Source: Cylindrodendrum hubeiense (lineage: Eukaryota > Ascomycota > Sordariomycetes > Hypocreales > Nectriaceae). From it: a stretch of 64,000 nt of DNA. The translations under genes and the position numbers were made by a program. Positions 1-11,600 of the stretch are shown here, in pieces. The stretch lies in contig JAANBB010000106.1 of the NCBI GenBank assembly GCA_014621425.1, forward strand, positions 1-64,000. The letters are read 5' to 3'. Within the stretch, counting starts at the first letter, position 1; each line of letters starts with the position of its first letter. The notes below the pieces were generated by a model, which worked only from the letters and a program-made list of their open reading frames with translations, searched no databases and was not told where the DNA came from.

Positions 1-3000
1 CAACTATCATTAACGACGGGGGCAGTGTTCCTGGAGTCACAATTACAGGCGTGGATGGACTCCCAACTATCATCAACGACGGGAGTGGTGTCCCTGGAGT
101 TACAATCACAGGTGTGGATGGACTCCCAACCATCATTAATGACGGGAGTGGAGTTCCTGCAGTTACAATTACAGGCGCAGATGGGCTTCCAACTATTGTC
201 AGCGGCGGCAATGGTGTTCCAGGAGATCAAGGTCTGCCTCCATCTGCCTCTTCTGGTACCTCTCCAACAGGCGACGATCAAGGCCTGCCTCAAGGCATCT
301 CAACTGTTCTCCCATTTCCTTCATCCGCCATCACTGACGCGCCAAGCGGCTCTGTCCCTCAAGTATCTTCTGGTGGCTCCGGCTTCCCTTCCTCGGGCGA
401 TGACTCTGCCAATGGTATCACTACCTGCGCACAAGTTACCATCATCGGACCCGATGGCCTTCCAACTGTTGTTGACTCTACTTGGGTGACCCCGGCAAGC
501 ACTCCTGCCACATATGTCTCAGGTCAGCTCCCAGCTACTACCATTACACAAAGGCCCGATGGTCTTCCTGCCACTGGTGCTCCTCAAGGTGGCTCAGACG
601 AGTCTGGACTTACAACCAGCACGAGCTACACTGTCATTGGTACTGATGGTCTTCCAACCGTTGTTCAATCAACCTGGGTTGTTCCCAACCCCACGCCAAT
701 TTCCATCCTCACACAAGCCCCATTACCTGGAGTCCCAACTTCTGACCCCAATGGCATTCCTGGCGGTATCCCTGGCGGTATCCCCGGCGGCATCCCCGGC
801 GGCATCCCTACTGTGTCAGGCGATGAAGGCGGCGACGCCCCAATTACCACCTGCACAAGCTATACTGTCATTGGCACAGATGGTCTTCCCACCGTTGTGG
901 AGTCAACTTGGGCTGTTCCAGGACCTGTCAACACCCTCGGTCCATTCCCTGGAAACCCTGGAAGTTCCGCAGGGGCGTCTAGCGCTCTTCCAAATGACGT
1001 TCCTCCAGCTGTTACTGGCCTTCCCTCTTCTATTGCCCCTGCTGGTTCCGGTGCTCCCGGAGGTGTTGGAATCACGACCTGCACAAGCTACACCGTCATT
1101 GGATCAGATGGCCTCCCCACTATTGTTGATTCGACTTGGGTGATTCCAAGTGCCATTGGCACCCAGGATCAACTGCCCGGCAGCCCTTCTTATGTCTCCA
1201 ATGCCTTCCCGTCTGGCCTTCCAACTGGTGTTCCAGGTCAGGTTACCGCATCCCCAGAGATTCCATCCCCAGGTGACTCTGACGCTGCAGGTGGAATCAC
1301 CACTTGCACGACTTACACTCTCATCGGCGCAGACGGCCTCCCAACCGTTGTCGATTCCACTTGGGTTGTGCCTGCACAGACCGATTTACCAACTGGAACA
1401 AGTGTTGGTTTCCCCTCTGGTTCTGCTCAGAACACTGTTACCGGCATTCCCCAGTCCTTCACATCTGACGTCGCTGCGGGACAGTTCACCATTATCACTA
1501 CAGCTGTCATCGTTGGGTCCGATGGGCGACCAACACCTGTTGTTCAAACCGTTGTCTTGACTTCTGCGTCTGATTTTGACCTTCCCTCTGGAGCTCCCCA
1601 AGGCACTGTCTCCGGGATCCCTACACCACCTCCTTCAGGACCTGTCATGTCAACCGGTGATTGGAGCCCCATGCAAACCGGCTATCCTAGCCTCAGCGAC
1701 TATGGCTCTGCTGCTCTGTCTCCTATTGTTGGCGGAAGCTCTGCTGATGCCCAAGCCACATTCATTTCTGGTACTGTCACTGGGACACTCACCTATACAA
1801 CGACTCAGGTTGTTGACTCTACTGGTGGACTAATTACATCTGGCGATACCGTCGAGACTGCTACGTCTTATGACCCTTTGAGCACTGGTGCGCCCATCTC
1901 CAATGTTGGTTATGGCCCCGTTCCCAGCGTGATCACCCTCTGGCCACAAGGATCCGTCCTTCAGACTAGCACATGGACCAATGTCATTGAGGAACCCACA
2001 ACCACTTACACGATTCGGTTTCCACTCACTACGATGGCCACCATTACCGTCCCCACTGGATCATCGGTTGGCAGACGGGTTCTTCGGAGACAAGAAAGGT
2101 TTGTGAAGCGAAATGGCGATCTCGATCTTGACTGACTGTTGAATAGCTCTGGGCCATCATTTTCGGCTTGGACCAACTCCAGCTCTGCTGTGACATCACT
2201 GACTGAAAACACCTCCCTGGCGGCGAGCCTGTCATCTGCCACTACAGATGCGCTTCCCACTCTCAGCGTTCCATCTTCTGCCACTTCCAGCGCCCCAACC
2301 ATGTGCGCAGCCGGAGGGCGCATTGGAAACACAACAATTGATGTAAGTCTCCAGCCTTTCTGCATCCATGTACTCTCTAACTCTCTGCAGTTTGACAGCT
2401 CCATGCCTGGGCCATTATTCAACCCACTTGAGGCCATTTGGTTCTCTGAAGGCTTTCACATTGCACCGCCTTCATCGAAGCAGATTCAGCCATATGTCCC
2501 ATCCTCTGGTGGCCAGCTTGTGGAATTTGTCCCCCCTTCACTGTCGAACACCACCACTAGTCGATCAAGCGATATCGCCGAAATTGGCATGGGTCCTCAT
2601 TCTACCAGCCCATGCTTCAGATTTGACTTCTTCGGTGCAAGCCTGGGGTGCGAGACCGAAGGCAACGAAGAATGGTGCGAGTTTGAGATTTCTGCTTACC
2701 GCTACAATGACACTTCTTCCAACGAGGAGTCCATCGCTTGGTCTGAAACTAAGCAAGTTCCTGCATGCTCCACATTCAACGAGGGCGGCTACGAGCTGAC
2801 TCCAATTGAGCTGGAGGGGTACAAGGATCTCTCATCGGTGTTGATCACCGTTCGTGTTGGTTTGGAGCTGCGATCCTGGTGGGGCGATGACTTCCGTGTC
2901 GGCTGGACCGACAACAGTTGCGTCGCTGAGGCTTGCCGTTCTAATGCACCATCTATCTATGCCAAGCGAGAGACTGTCGAGTCTGCGCTACGCCGTGGAG

Positions 3001-3068
3001 TCTGGAGGTGGAAACCATCTGGAGTTGAGCGTCTTGACGATGCGTTGGTGTTGGAGTCGATGAACTGA
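1..3068 (+). CDS. Repeat-rich mucin/adhesin-like cell wall protein, 5' partial
   Basis: The frame is already open at the first base, so the start codon and any signal peptide lie outside the window. Three coding exons are seen: up to 2098, 2147-2342 and 2391-3068. Both introns are 48 nt with GT-AG ends; the first holds an in-frame TGA and a CTGAC branch site, the second a CTAAC branch site. The visible protein has three 21-residue repeats, then about five modules of roughly 70 residues ending in a conserved core (TC-SYT-IG-DGLPTVV-STWVVP), separated by Ser/Pro/Gly-rich linkers. The C-terminal ~220 residues are non-repetitive, with several Cys and the motif SGGQLVEFVP. They resemble the globular end of fungal mucin-like wall proteins (perhaps the family called DUF7371, from memory). 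Low-complexity repeats plus a folded end suggest a secreted surface protein. No catalytic function is recognised. Confidence 0.75.
3..191 (+). repeat. Three 63-bp coding tandem repeats (21 aa each)
   Basis: Units at 3-65, 66-128 and 129-191 encode VTITG-DGLPTI-ND-SGVP-type blocks. The copies differ at only a few bases, so they are recently duplicated or kept alike by conversion. The array probably extends upstream of the window. Confidence 0.9.
753..809 (+). repeat. 12-bp coding microrepeat (GGIP units)
   Basis: A GGNATCCCN-type 12-bp unit is repeated between four and five times in frame, encoding consecutive GGIP tetrapeptides inside a linker of the wall protein. Confidence 0.85.
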
Positions 3069-3831
3069 AGCACGTCTCTTGATGAGATGTCTTAAATTGG
3101 TGACGGGATTTGGCGAGGCGCTTTGGGAGAAGATTTGCTCTGTATTCACTGACACCATTTACGTGGATTTCTTGGACGGGCGGTGTAATGACTGATACTG
3201 GGACGTGGGTTTAATTCAGAGGCAGTTAGGTGGATGGAGGAGTCATCATGTCAGGTATCAACGGATGGCCCTTGCTTGATCAAGTAACCGGCATGATAAA
3301 TTACATTGGCCCAATCTGATTTCTCGTGGCGTACCCGGTGACATTGTTTGAAGTGAGTGTGTCGATGGCGATGTTTTGGTGGAGTCTGCAGTTGTCGACT
3401 TGAAGTAGCTAGGTCACGGCGGATGGTGCTTGATTGAATGCGCTCTCAATTCTAGTAAGTTGGCGCATAACTGAATGTTCAAATTGTTTCATAGCTACAT
3501 GGCTGATGCGATTGACACCTGCAACACTGCTACGGAGGCGTGATGATACCCAAGCGCCGCAGTGGTACTACACCAACTTCAGAGTTTGAGACAAGGCAAC
3601 GGAGGGAAAATTGACACCGGTTGATAAGGTGACGCCTAATTTGTTCGGAGATGACGAGTAGCGGAACAAACCAAATTTGGTAGAAGTAGAACACCTATCT
3701 CATGGCAAGAGGCTGCTGTAGTGGTTTTGCTGTTGCGGAACGAAAGGGTGGGGCTCCGGCCGCGACACCATCACAGAGTCCCCACACCCACCCTCTTGAG
3801 GGATTATCCTGGCGATCCAGGACATCAACAA
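3069..3831. other. Intergenic, no gene seen
   Basis: This is the 3' flank of the wall-protein gene and the 5' flank of tRNA-Gly. No long open frame with fungal splice structure and no transposon ends were seen. Confidence 0.6.
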
Positions 3832-3913
3832 GCGTGATTGGTTTAGTGGTAAAATTCTCCGTTGCCATTCGAGCAACGTCGGGGAGCCCTGGGTTCGATT
3901 CCCAGATCACGCA
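3832..3913 (+). tRNA. tRNA-Gly (GCC) with an 11-nt intron
   Basis: The acceptor stem GCGTGAT pairs with ATCACGC, followed by discriminator A. The D-arm is GGTTTAGTGGTA, and the T-arm is CTGGG-TTCGATT-CCCAG. The anticodon stem is CTCCG/CGGGG with the GCC anticodon at 3864-3866. An 11-nt intron (3868-3878) sits at the canonical site one base 3' of the anticodon. The mature tRNA would be 71 nt. Box A and box B sequences are intact, so the gene looks functional. Confidence 0.93.
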
Positions 3914-3945
3914 CTGGCAACTTTGTTCAGTCTACTGAGCTGTTC

Positions 3946-3950
3946 TTTTT
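3946..3950 (+). terminator. RNA polymerase III T-run
   Basis: Five T residues lie 33 nt past the end of tRNA-Gly and form the first T-stretch downstream of it. This makes it the likely Pol III stop signal. Confidence 0.6.
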
Positions 3951-4148
3951 GCAGTCCCGGCTGTGTGCATCTCAATCTGGGTGGATTTCTTTTTGCTTCC
4001 CTGGAGTGTGTGAGGTCTAAGGGTACAACAGCAAGTGAGGAATAGTATCTATAGGCTTATAAATGCAGTTGTTTCTATTAGCATTGACCTAATCTGTGCT
4101 TTGTTCCTCACTTGTTGCTCCTCAGGCCTGCGCAGTCCTCTTCCTGTT

Positions 4149-6031
4149 TTAGGCCTCAAGCAGTGTTGAAATACCGAGGGGAGATTTCCTCATCATGAAG
4201 GGAGCCCTTTCATTAGTTGGGAAGCCAGCATTTCGCTTTGTGGTGGTGCTAGTCCCGCAACCAAGATCCCATGGCTTACACCTGGGCTGGCAGTATGTCA
4301 CCTTGGAGGGCACGGTGCCCAACTCGAAGTAGTCGGCGAGAATCTTGTTAACACACGAGCTGGGGTACATTCCCACCACTGTGTGCCCCATGGTCTCCTG
4401 AATAACTAAGCCGGAGCCCGGGTGCCCGGCAGCCATGGCACGGGCGGCACTGAGCGGCGTGACGGGATCGAGGCGGTTAGACATGAGAAGAAGAGGCGCT
4501 GCGGGAGCATCAGCTATTCCAGCTTTGTCAGCAGCAGGCGTGGAGAAGGGACCGCGAAATCGCCAGTTGGCTCGGAAGCGCCAGCTAGAGCAGCCAAAGC
4601 GGATGCCGGACCAGTACGGCCCAAAAACATTAGAGCGGGAGACCTGCTGGCCAACATACGACTTCCACCAGGCGAGGTCCTTGGACGTGACGTCGTCGCC
4701 GTCGCCGCAAAGAACGACTAGACCGGCCTCATGGCCCTGGCCGATGGTATCATTGGCGGTAGAAGCATCGTAGTCATCGCTAAGAGAAGGAAAACTACCA
4801 ACCTTGACGAGGGTGGTGACGAGCGGAGTGGCGTTGCCGGCGATGGCCTGGGCCAGGCGGGAGGCGAGGACCGGAAAGCCCGTAACGGGATTGTAGAGGA
4901 CTGCGCCGATAATCATGCGAATATCGTTACCGCTGAGGATGAAGGGGGTATTTTCATACTGGAGGGCTAAGGGTGACTTGTCGAGGCGAGCGATGTAAGA
5001 CTCCACACGAGTCTTGATATCGCTAGGGCTAGTATCGTTTACGCCTCGAAGAACACAGATGAGAGAGCCAGCGCTGTAGCAGCCCTCGAAAAAGCGATCG
5101 TAGATTTTATCCGTGTCGGCGAGGCAAGTTGTCCAACCCTAAGTAAAGTAAGAGGAGTAAAGTGTTAGTTGATGATATTGACGACATTAAAAGTGGACTT
5201 ATAAAGGAGGATAGAGGCACTTACAGGGCCGGTGGAGTAGTCGTAGGCGTTGGAGACACCATCGAGGACCACTCTTCCAACGCGACCGGGGAACATGGAA
5301 GCGAAGTAGTTACCGAGGACAGTTCCGTAGGAAAAGCCAATGTACTGGAGCCTGGGAAGATCGGACTTGGTCTTCTTCTTACCCCTCTCTCTGATTTCGC
5401 TTCGCTTGGATGCCTTGATACGAAGCTCATCGATTTTGTCCACCATGGCGACCATATCCCGTGCCACCGAGGCAGTGCCGGCATATCCCATTATCTCTCC
5501 ATACGCCTCGTCCGACTCTTGGCAAATCTCGGCGTATGAATCCATGATGGCGTGATTATACCGGAGAGCATTAATCCCCTGGTTCAACCCCCCTGCACCT
5601 CGAAGCTGCAGCGTCATGGCATCGCGGGCGAGCGCGCTTTGGAAACACTGCGATCGCGGGGTGCTGAAGCCGATGCCACGCGGGTCATAGGAGACGATCT
5701 CGTAGTGGCGGTTGTTGTCGATCATGGTCCGAAGTTGATGCGCCATAGTAAACATAGACTTGACACCTGAGCCGCCGGGGCCGCCAAAGGAAGCGTCGTG
5801 GTCGGGCACGGTGGCTGGGAGCTTCATGATGGCGATTGCGGCAGTGCGGTTGTCTACCTCGTCGAGCCAGTTGAGGGGCACTTCGAGGCGGGCGCACCTA
5901 TACTCATCGTAGCAGTCATGGTACTGTAAGTCGGTGGTTGGAGTGATGGAGGTCCAGTTGAACGACGATGTGTCTGTGGCCGCTACCGTGGTGGATACGG
6001 TGAGAATTGCACCGAGAAGAGCGATGAGCAT
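4149..6031 (-). CDS. Secreted alpha/beta hydrolase, peptidase S33 / tripeptidyl aminopeptidase-like
   Basis: Two exons, 6031-5225 and 5138-4149, are separated by an 86-nt GTAAGT...TTAG intron and give 598 residues. The first ~18 residues form a signal peptide ending near VAA. Residues 83-89 (GGPGGSG) are the oxyanion-hole loop. GFSYG at 232-236 gives the nucleophile Ser234, and D493 (SNRLDPVTP) and H521 (GHTVV) complete a plausible Ser-Asp-His triad. The C-terminal part matches the TAP-like domain found in secreted S33 exopeptidases that release short peptides from N termini. A Lys/Arg-rich insert lies at about 208-222. Cys residues are numerous in the C-terminal half, as in an extracellular enzyme. 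Exact substrate is unknown. Confidence 0.88.
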
Positions 6032-7021
6032 CTTGGCCGTGAGTTTGGGAAGGAAATCGTAAGACTAAGACAAAGAATCCCATATCCCTTTGAATAACGC
6101 TTTGGGTTAATGTTCATCAACGAATATTTGATGGTGCTTGGAATGAAGAATCCAGTGTAGAAAGCCTGTTGCTGTAAGGTCCATCATGGTAGGACACGGC
6201 GTGTGATTTATACTTCGAAAAGGACTTGGCGATCGACTCAGCGGAAGGTGCAAGATATCTTGCAGAGAATATTCAGCTGGAGCGATGGTGGAGCGAGCGG
6301 ATCTCCATTGCGGCCAAGAAATCGATATCGAACGACCCTATCGCCCCTGCCATCACATGTTGTCGGCTCCTGACTCCGCCGACCCATCTCCACGGTGTCG
6401 GGTTCGTGTAAGCATCAGCTCCACTCATGACGTTTTCCCTTCCCATTAACTTCATGGCACCGCCAGCTTGACCAAAGAGATGGTCGGTTGGTGTCATGAG
6501 GCGGAGGACCTTGACATGGGGGCCATCGGGGCTCATGGACGAGGTCATCTATCTCTTGCCAAGGTTATTCCGAGATTGGGGAAACGGCCGTGAATGACCC
6601 AAATATTCCAAGCGAAAGAAAAAAAGTAGAGTCTTGCTGCTCTAAGGCGGAAGGAAAAGAGGCTGGGTGCTGAGATACTCGGCGAAAGTGAAATGGAAGA
6701 CGACAAGGAAAAGATCGAAGAGACCGAGGGGCGCGAGGAGCTTACTACAGAATCTGTTGTTCGCGTGCATACCTATTGCTATTCACACAAATTGGATACT
6801 AGATAAAGCTGAAAACTTATAAATATAAATACAAATAATTAGAAGGAGAAGATTCGTCAACAAGTATAAAGGGAGGCTATTTTAGCTTTTATTTATCCTA
6901 GACAAGAAATAAAGCAATCTATCATAACTGGAATTTAGGAACTTTCGTCTGTGTGCTAATGGCATACTCCTCTACAATGTTGAAGACGTTGGAGTCAATA
7001 AGCTGAGCAGAGCAGACATTT
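6032..7021. other. Intergenic with an AT-rich stretch, no gene supported
   Basis: This is the promoter side of the hydrolase gene and the 3' side of the next gene. About 6770-6960 is markedly A+T-rich compared with its surroundings. Small open frames at 6226-6411 (+) and 6273-6548 (-) have no recognisable protein features. Confidence 0.5.
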
Positions 7022-8176
7022 CTAGACCTTGACCTGGATAATATTCATGCGCTTATGTAGATTTGCTTTCGTGGTGATCCAGTTGTCAATGAGCATGAGA
7101 AAGAACAGGATCAAGGCCATGGAGCCAAAAATGAGCGGGCCAAGAATGGAGAAGACGGTGAAGCCGTACGCAGCGGCCTGGAAAGCGCGATTCCCGCCGA
7201 GCTCCGTGGTGGCGAGCCCGACCTGCATGGCCGTCAGGACAATGGCGATGTAGACGGTGACGGACGTCAGCAGGGCAAAGCTCTGGTGCCAAAAGTCGTC
7301 GTAGCGCTGCCACACGCGGATGTAGCCGCTCATGAAGAGCGGCCACGAGAGCCGGTAGATCTTGTTAAGGCGGCTCAGGCGCAGCTCGCCGTAGACGAAG
7401 CGCGGGTGGATGTGTTGGTAGAGGTGTTCAATGGCGATGACCTCGCGCACCAGGCGGCTCCAGGTTGGCCAAGTGACTTCCTTGGGGAGGAGGTGATGTT
7501 CCTTTGCAATATGGAAGTCGCTCTCGTAGCGGATGAGGGTAATGTAGGAGAATAGGAAGCCGAGGGCGCGCTGGCGGTTCCTTTGGCGTTTGCAGGGGTC
7601 TTCTTGATCAAAGTCTCGTACTTTGGGTTTCGAGGGATCACACTGACACTCCTTAGTTGGGGGGTTGTGACAAGCGAGGCAACGCGACCAGAAGTCGGAA
7701 CACAGGAGAAAGCGCGGGAGAGGCTTGAGAAACATGCGGCCGGCCGTCCAGACAAGATGCATGTCCATCCGCTCGTCAATGACGATATCGCGGCCGAGGG
7801 CAAGCTGCCGGTGGAGCGGGCGCGGCGGATTAGGCCGGCCGACGAGCCACAGCCAGCGCCTGACCTTGGTCAGCCTCTCCAGGTCGAGCTCCCTGTCGAG
7901 CTCATCGTCGACGGCCGAGTCAGGCGCGTCGGGGTGCGGGATGGCGATGTCGTCAGTCAAGGTGAGGTAGGATGCAGGGAAGAGCAGGTGGTTTTGGCGG
8001 TGGTGGTTGTCGCCATTGGCATCGGCATCACCATCCTGGTGTGGGATGGATTCGAGGAGGCAGCCCGAAAAAGGCGGCGGCTGAGGCGGCTGGGCCTGCT
8101 ATTCGAGTTAGCTGATTGCATAGCATGCCAATGAATCGCTGGAGGTTACCTTTGGTGTAAGCTGTTCCATTTTCAT
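7022..8176 (-). CDS. Fungal integral membrane protein of DUF6601 type
   Basis: The apparent long frame has no ATG at its 5' end. A 51-nt intron (8149-8099; GTAACC donor, CTAAC branch site, TAG acceptor) joins it in phase to a 27-nt first exon starting ATG at 8176 (a second in-frame ATG is two codons later). Exon 2 is 8098-7022. The protein is 367 residues, with an acidic/His-rich N terminus and a signature WLWLVGRPNPPRPLHRQ followed by a conserved RMDMHLVW block. Two hydrophobic segments near the C terminus are long enough to be membrane helices. The N-terminal block and tail helices match the fungus-specific family I recall as DUF6601, whose biochemical role is unknown. The downstream A+T-rich stretch is its likely 3' UTR. 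Confidence 0.8.
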
Positions 8177-8635
8177 TTCGAGCTCGGCTTTCCTGCGGCG
8201 GGTTTTCCTACCCGCAGTGGAATCCCTCCGAGTTGACAGACACTAGACACGATTCGACCTGCAGGAGGCTCTGAGGGAAGGGGAAAGGATAGACCAGCAG
8301 CGTCGGTCCCTAAATGATTCAATACAGCTGCTCCGTTTTAAATCTCGCGGCGCAGCCTGAAGGCGGCCAAGTCGGTCGGCTGTGCTGCAGTTGCAGCGGT
8401 AGTTGGCCAATGCCCTGGTAGAGGCTGTGAATATTAAGGCATGCGAACCATGTGACCGCAGACCAGCCATGTCTGCCTCGTCTTGGCTTGCATCTCGCAT
8501 CTCGCATTTTCCCCTCTTTCAATCCGTACCAGAACGTTCATATTGCCATCGCCAGTCGCCGGTCGCATTTGCTTCTCCCCCGACAGATCATGTATCGCCC
8601 TTCTTCCCTTGTGTGCCCAGACGCCACCCAACACC
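8177..8635. other. Divergent intergenic region
   Basis: A 459-nt spacer lies between the minus-strand DUF6601-like gene and the plus-strand STAND gene, so it carries both promoters. No further gene was seen. Confidence 0.5.
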
Positions 8636-11600
8636 ATGGATCTCAGTAGTCTTGTCAAATACGCCCTTGCCGCCTGTCTTCCTCTATTGTGCTATCTTTG
8701 GATCATCTCTCGCCTCACCCCGTCTCCGTCGCCATCTCGTCGCGAAGCTGAGTACAACCTCCGCCCTCTCTACCAGCCGCAGAACCAGAGTTGAGCGGCC
8801 AGACCAAAGCCAAAAGAGGGATAAAAACAGCGTACAGCCGCTTCCCAATTGGCTATCTGTATCTTGCTGACCATGTCATTTCTACAGAGTTATCTTTGTC
8901 CACGGTCTCGGTGCGGATCCTACAAAAACATGGTGCCACGGGAAAACATGCTGGATCACAGACTTCCTGCCCGACGACATTAAACAAAAAGGATTTGACC
9001 CATTTGTCCACCTCTTTGCCTTCAATTATGACTCTTTCTGGGTCCGCGATGCCAACTCAACTACCCTCACGCAGACCGCTCGGGACCTCGGCCAAGAACT
9101 CAAACATCACGAGGTAGCAACCTGTCAGCCGCCTTTTATCCTGTTACCGAACTGATATAAATATGTTCAGCTTGGCCAGTATAACTTGGTGCTAGTCTCC
9201 CACAGCTATGGCGGCTTAGTCGTGAAAAAGGTGCGCTTTCATACTGCACACGTACCGGACGACTTCTGTACACGACTAATGCATAGACCCAGGCCCTTGT
9301 TCTCAATCTTGACCTGGAGCCCCGTATCAAGGGCATCATCTTTCTGGGAACCCCTCACCGCGGGACAAGATATGCTAGATTTGGAATCGCGGCATCTTGG
9401 CTTCTGGCCCCATTGGATGCCGATGCCAACGTCATGCGTCCGCTCTCCTACGACAACATCGATCTTGACGACCTTGAGAAGGATTTCGATGCCACCTTTC
9501 GCATGACAGAGCGAAGATACTTTTTTGAAACCCACAAGATGCGTCGCTACTTATTTAGCTCTATCCCCTACCTTCGCGAGTTTGTGAGTAGCAGTTTAAA
9601 CCGCTCTATGTTCACTGACGGCAATTGACTAATGGTTGATAGGTTGTTGAAAAGCAGTCAGCAACATCTGGAGCCAATGCGGCTCAAATTAGATCCCTCC
9701 ACACGGATCATCGAGGTCTCAATAGGTTTGGCACTCGAGATGCAAACTATACCAAACTGGCTCGGGAGTTGCTCGACATAATCAATCAAGCCATGCAATT
9801 TCCCCCGGATAGTGAGGAGACTTGCATCCCAAATCACTTTCAACCTACACTTCGCCATTCCTCCGATACTTCCCAAAGTCCTTTACCAGCTTCTCCTCAA
9901 GATACGAGCAAACAACGACATTGGCTGGTTCCATTCACCCGTAACCCAGCATTTGTTGGCCGCACCAACATCCTCGATGAGCTAAAGAAGCGGTTCAACT
10001 TTGGACAAGATTCAACCCCTGCCCGCTCAAGGGTATCGCTCTATGGCCTCGGTGGCATTGGGTAAGTGCACCGCCTTATCTTTAACAAGTTTGTAACTCA
10101 TCATCGTCCTCTTTAGAAAAACACAGATAGCCATAGACTACGTTCATTTCATTCGAGATACGTGTCCGGGCGTGTCAGTGTTTTGGGTCCATGCCGGCAC
10201 CTCCGAACGATTCCGCCAGGCCTTCAGGTCCATTGCAGAACATTGCAACATCCAAGGGCATGACAATCCGGAATCCAACGTACCACTTCTTGTGAAAGAA
10301 TGGCTTGAGAATTGTGATTCTGGTCCTTGGCTCATGGTAATTGACAATGCCGACGACATGGAGGTCTTCTTCCCCTCGCACAGGAAAAAGGGCATCGATG
10401 CGGCTACCGAGGACGACAACTGGGCGCAGTACCTTCCCAACTGCGAGCACGGCTCAATTTTAGTTACAACTCGAAATAAGAAGGTTGGTGTGCGGCTTTC
10501 CCAGGAACAGCAGGTTGTCGAAGTCAATAAGATGGACGATATCGAATCGCGACATCTCCTACAGACGAAACTGGATAGCGACGACGTCTCCGAAGGCACA
10601 ATATCCACATTATCATCCCGGTTAGAGCATTTACCACTTGCGCTAGTGCAAGCAGCTGCATTTATCCGAGAGAATTCCCTCACGGCAGACAAATATCTTC
10701 AGCTCCTTGACAGCAGCGATCAAAATTTAATTGACCTTCTGAGTCAGCCCTTTGAGACCGTTGGTAGAGATGCCGACACTCCCCACCCGGTAGCAACAAC
10801 TTGGGCCATCTCTTTCGAACAGATTCGGACTCAAACTCCGTTGGCCAGCAACTTACTGTCCTTCATGTGTATGTTGGACCGTCAAGCTATCCCCGAAAAT
10901 CTTTCTTATGATTTCTACAAATGTTCCAAAGCAACGGCCCAGTCAAGGAACCCGACGGGGGATTTTAGACGCGAACTTGTCTCGAATTCTTCTAGTGACT
11001 CCAAGGATGATGAATTCGCCAAGGTTCTCAAGGGTTTATCTAAGATACCCGACCCAAGCGGCATTCAAGATGTGGACTTCACTTTGGCCATTGGGACTCT
11101 GAAAGCATTTTCCTTCATCTCAGAGCAAGAAGACGGGAGCCTCAACATGCACCGCCTGTTACAGTTGGTGACCAAAAGGTGGCTCGATTCCCAGAGCAAG
11201 AAAGCCGAGTTCTCCGGATATGCTCTGCAAGTGGTGTCCCGCATATACCCTCTTAGGAGTTATGGGAGCAAGGAAGAGTGTGGGAGATATCTTCCCCACG
11301 CATATGCTGTTCTGAGCGACAAAGCAACTGAGTCCATATCGTCAAGAAAAGCAAGAGCACATCTTCTTCGCAAAGTGGCTAAGTTTTGCCGACACCGGGG
11401 CCAGTATAAGGCAGCAGCAGACCACCTCACAGAGGCCACTGATATCCAGCAGAGAGTTTATGGGGACGAACACCCTGAAACCCTATACTGCATGTTTGAA
11501 CTGGCTCGAAATCTTCGCTCAACAGGTCGGTGGAGTGACGCTGAGACGTTAACGCACCGAGTTGTAGAGATTAGTAAGATAGTTCTCGGGGAGACGGATC

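Noticed and set aside
1..191. 63-bp array considered as a CRISPR or satellite
   Set aside because: There are no unique spacers, the repeats are in frame and coding, and the organism is a fungus.
6273..6548. 91-codon minus-strand frame
   Set aside because: It starts with an ATG but has no homology, signal or splice features. Not enough to call a gene.
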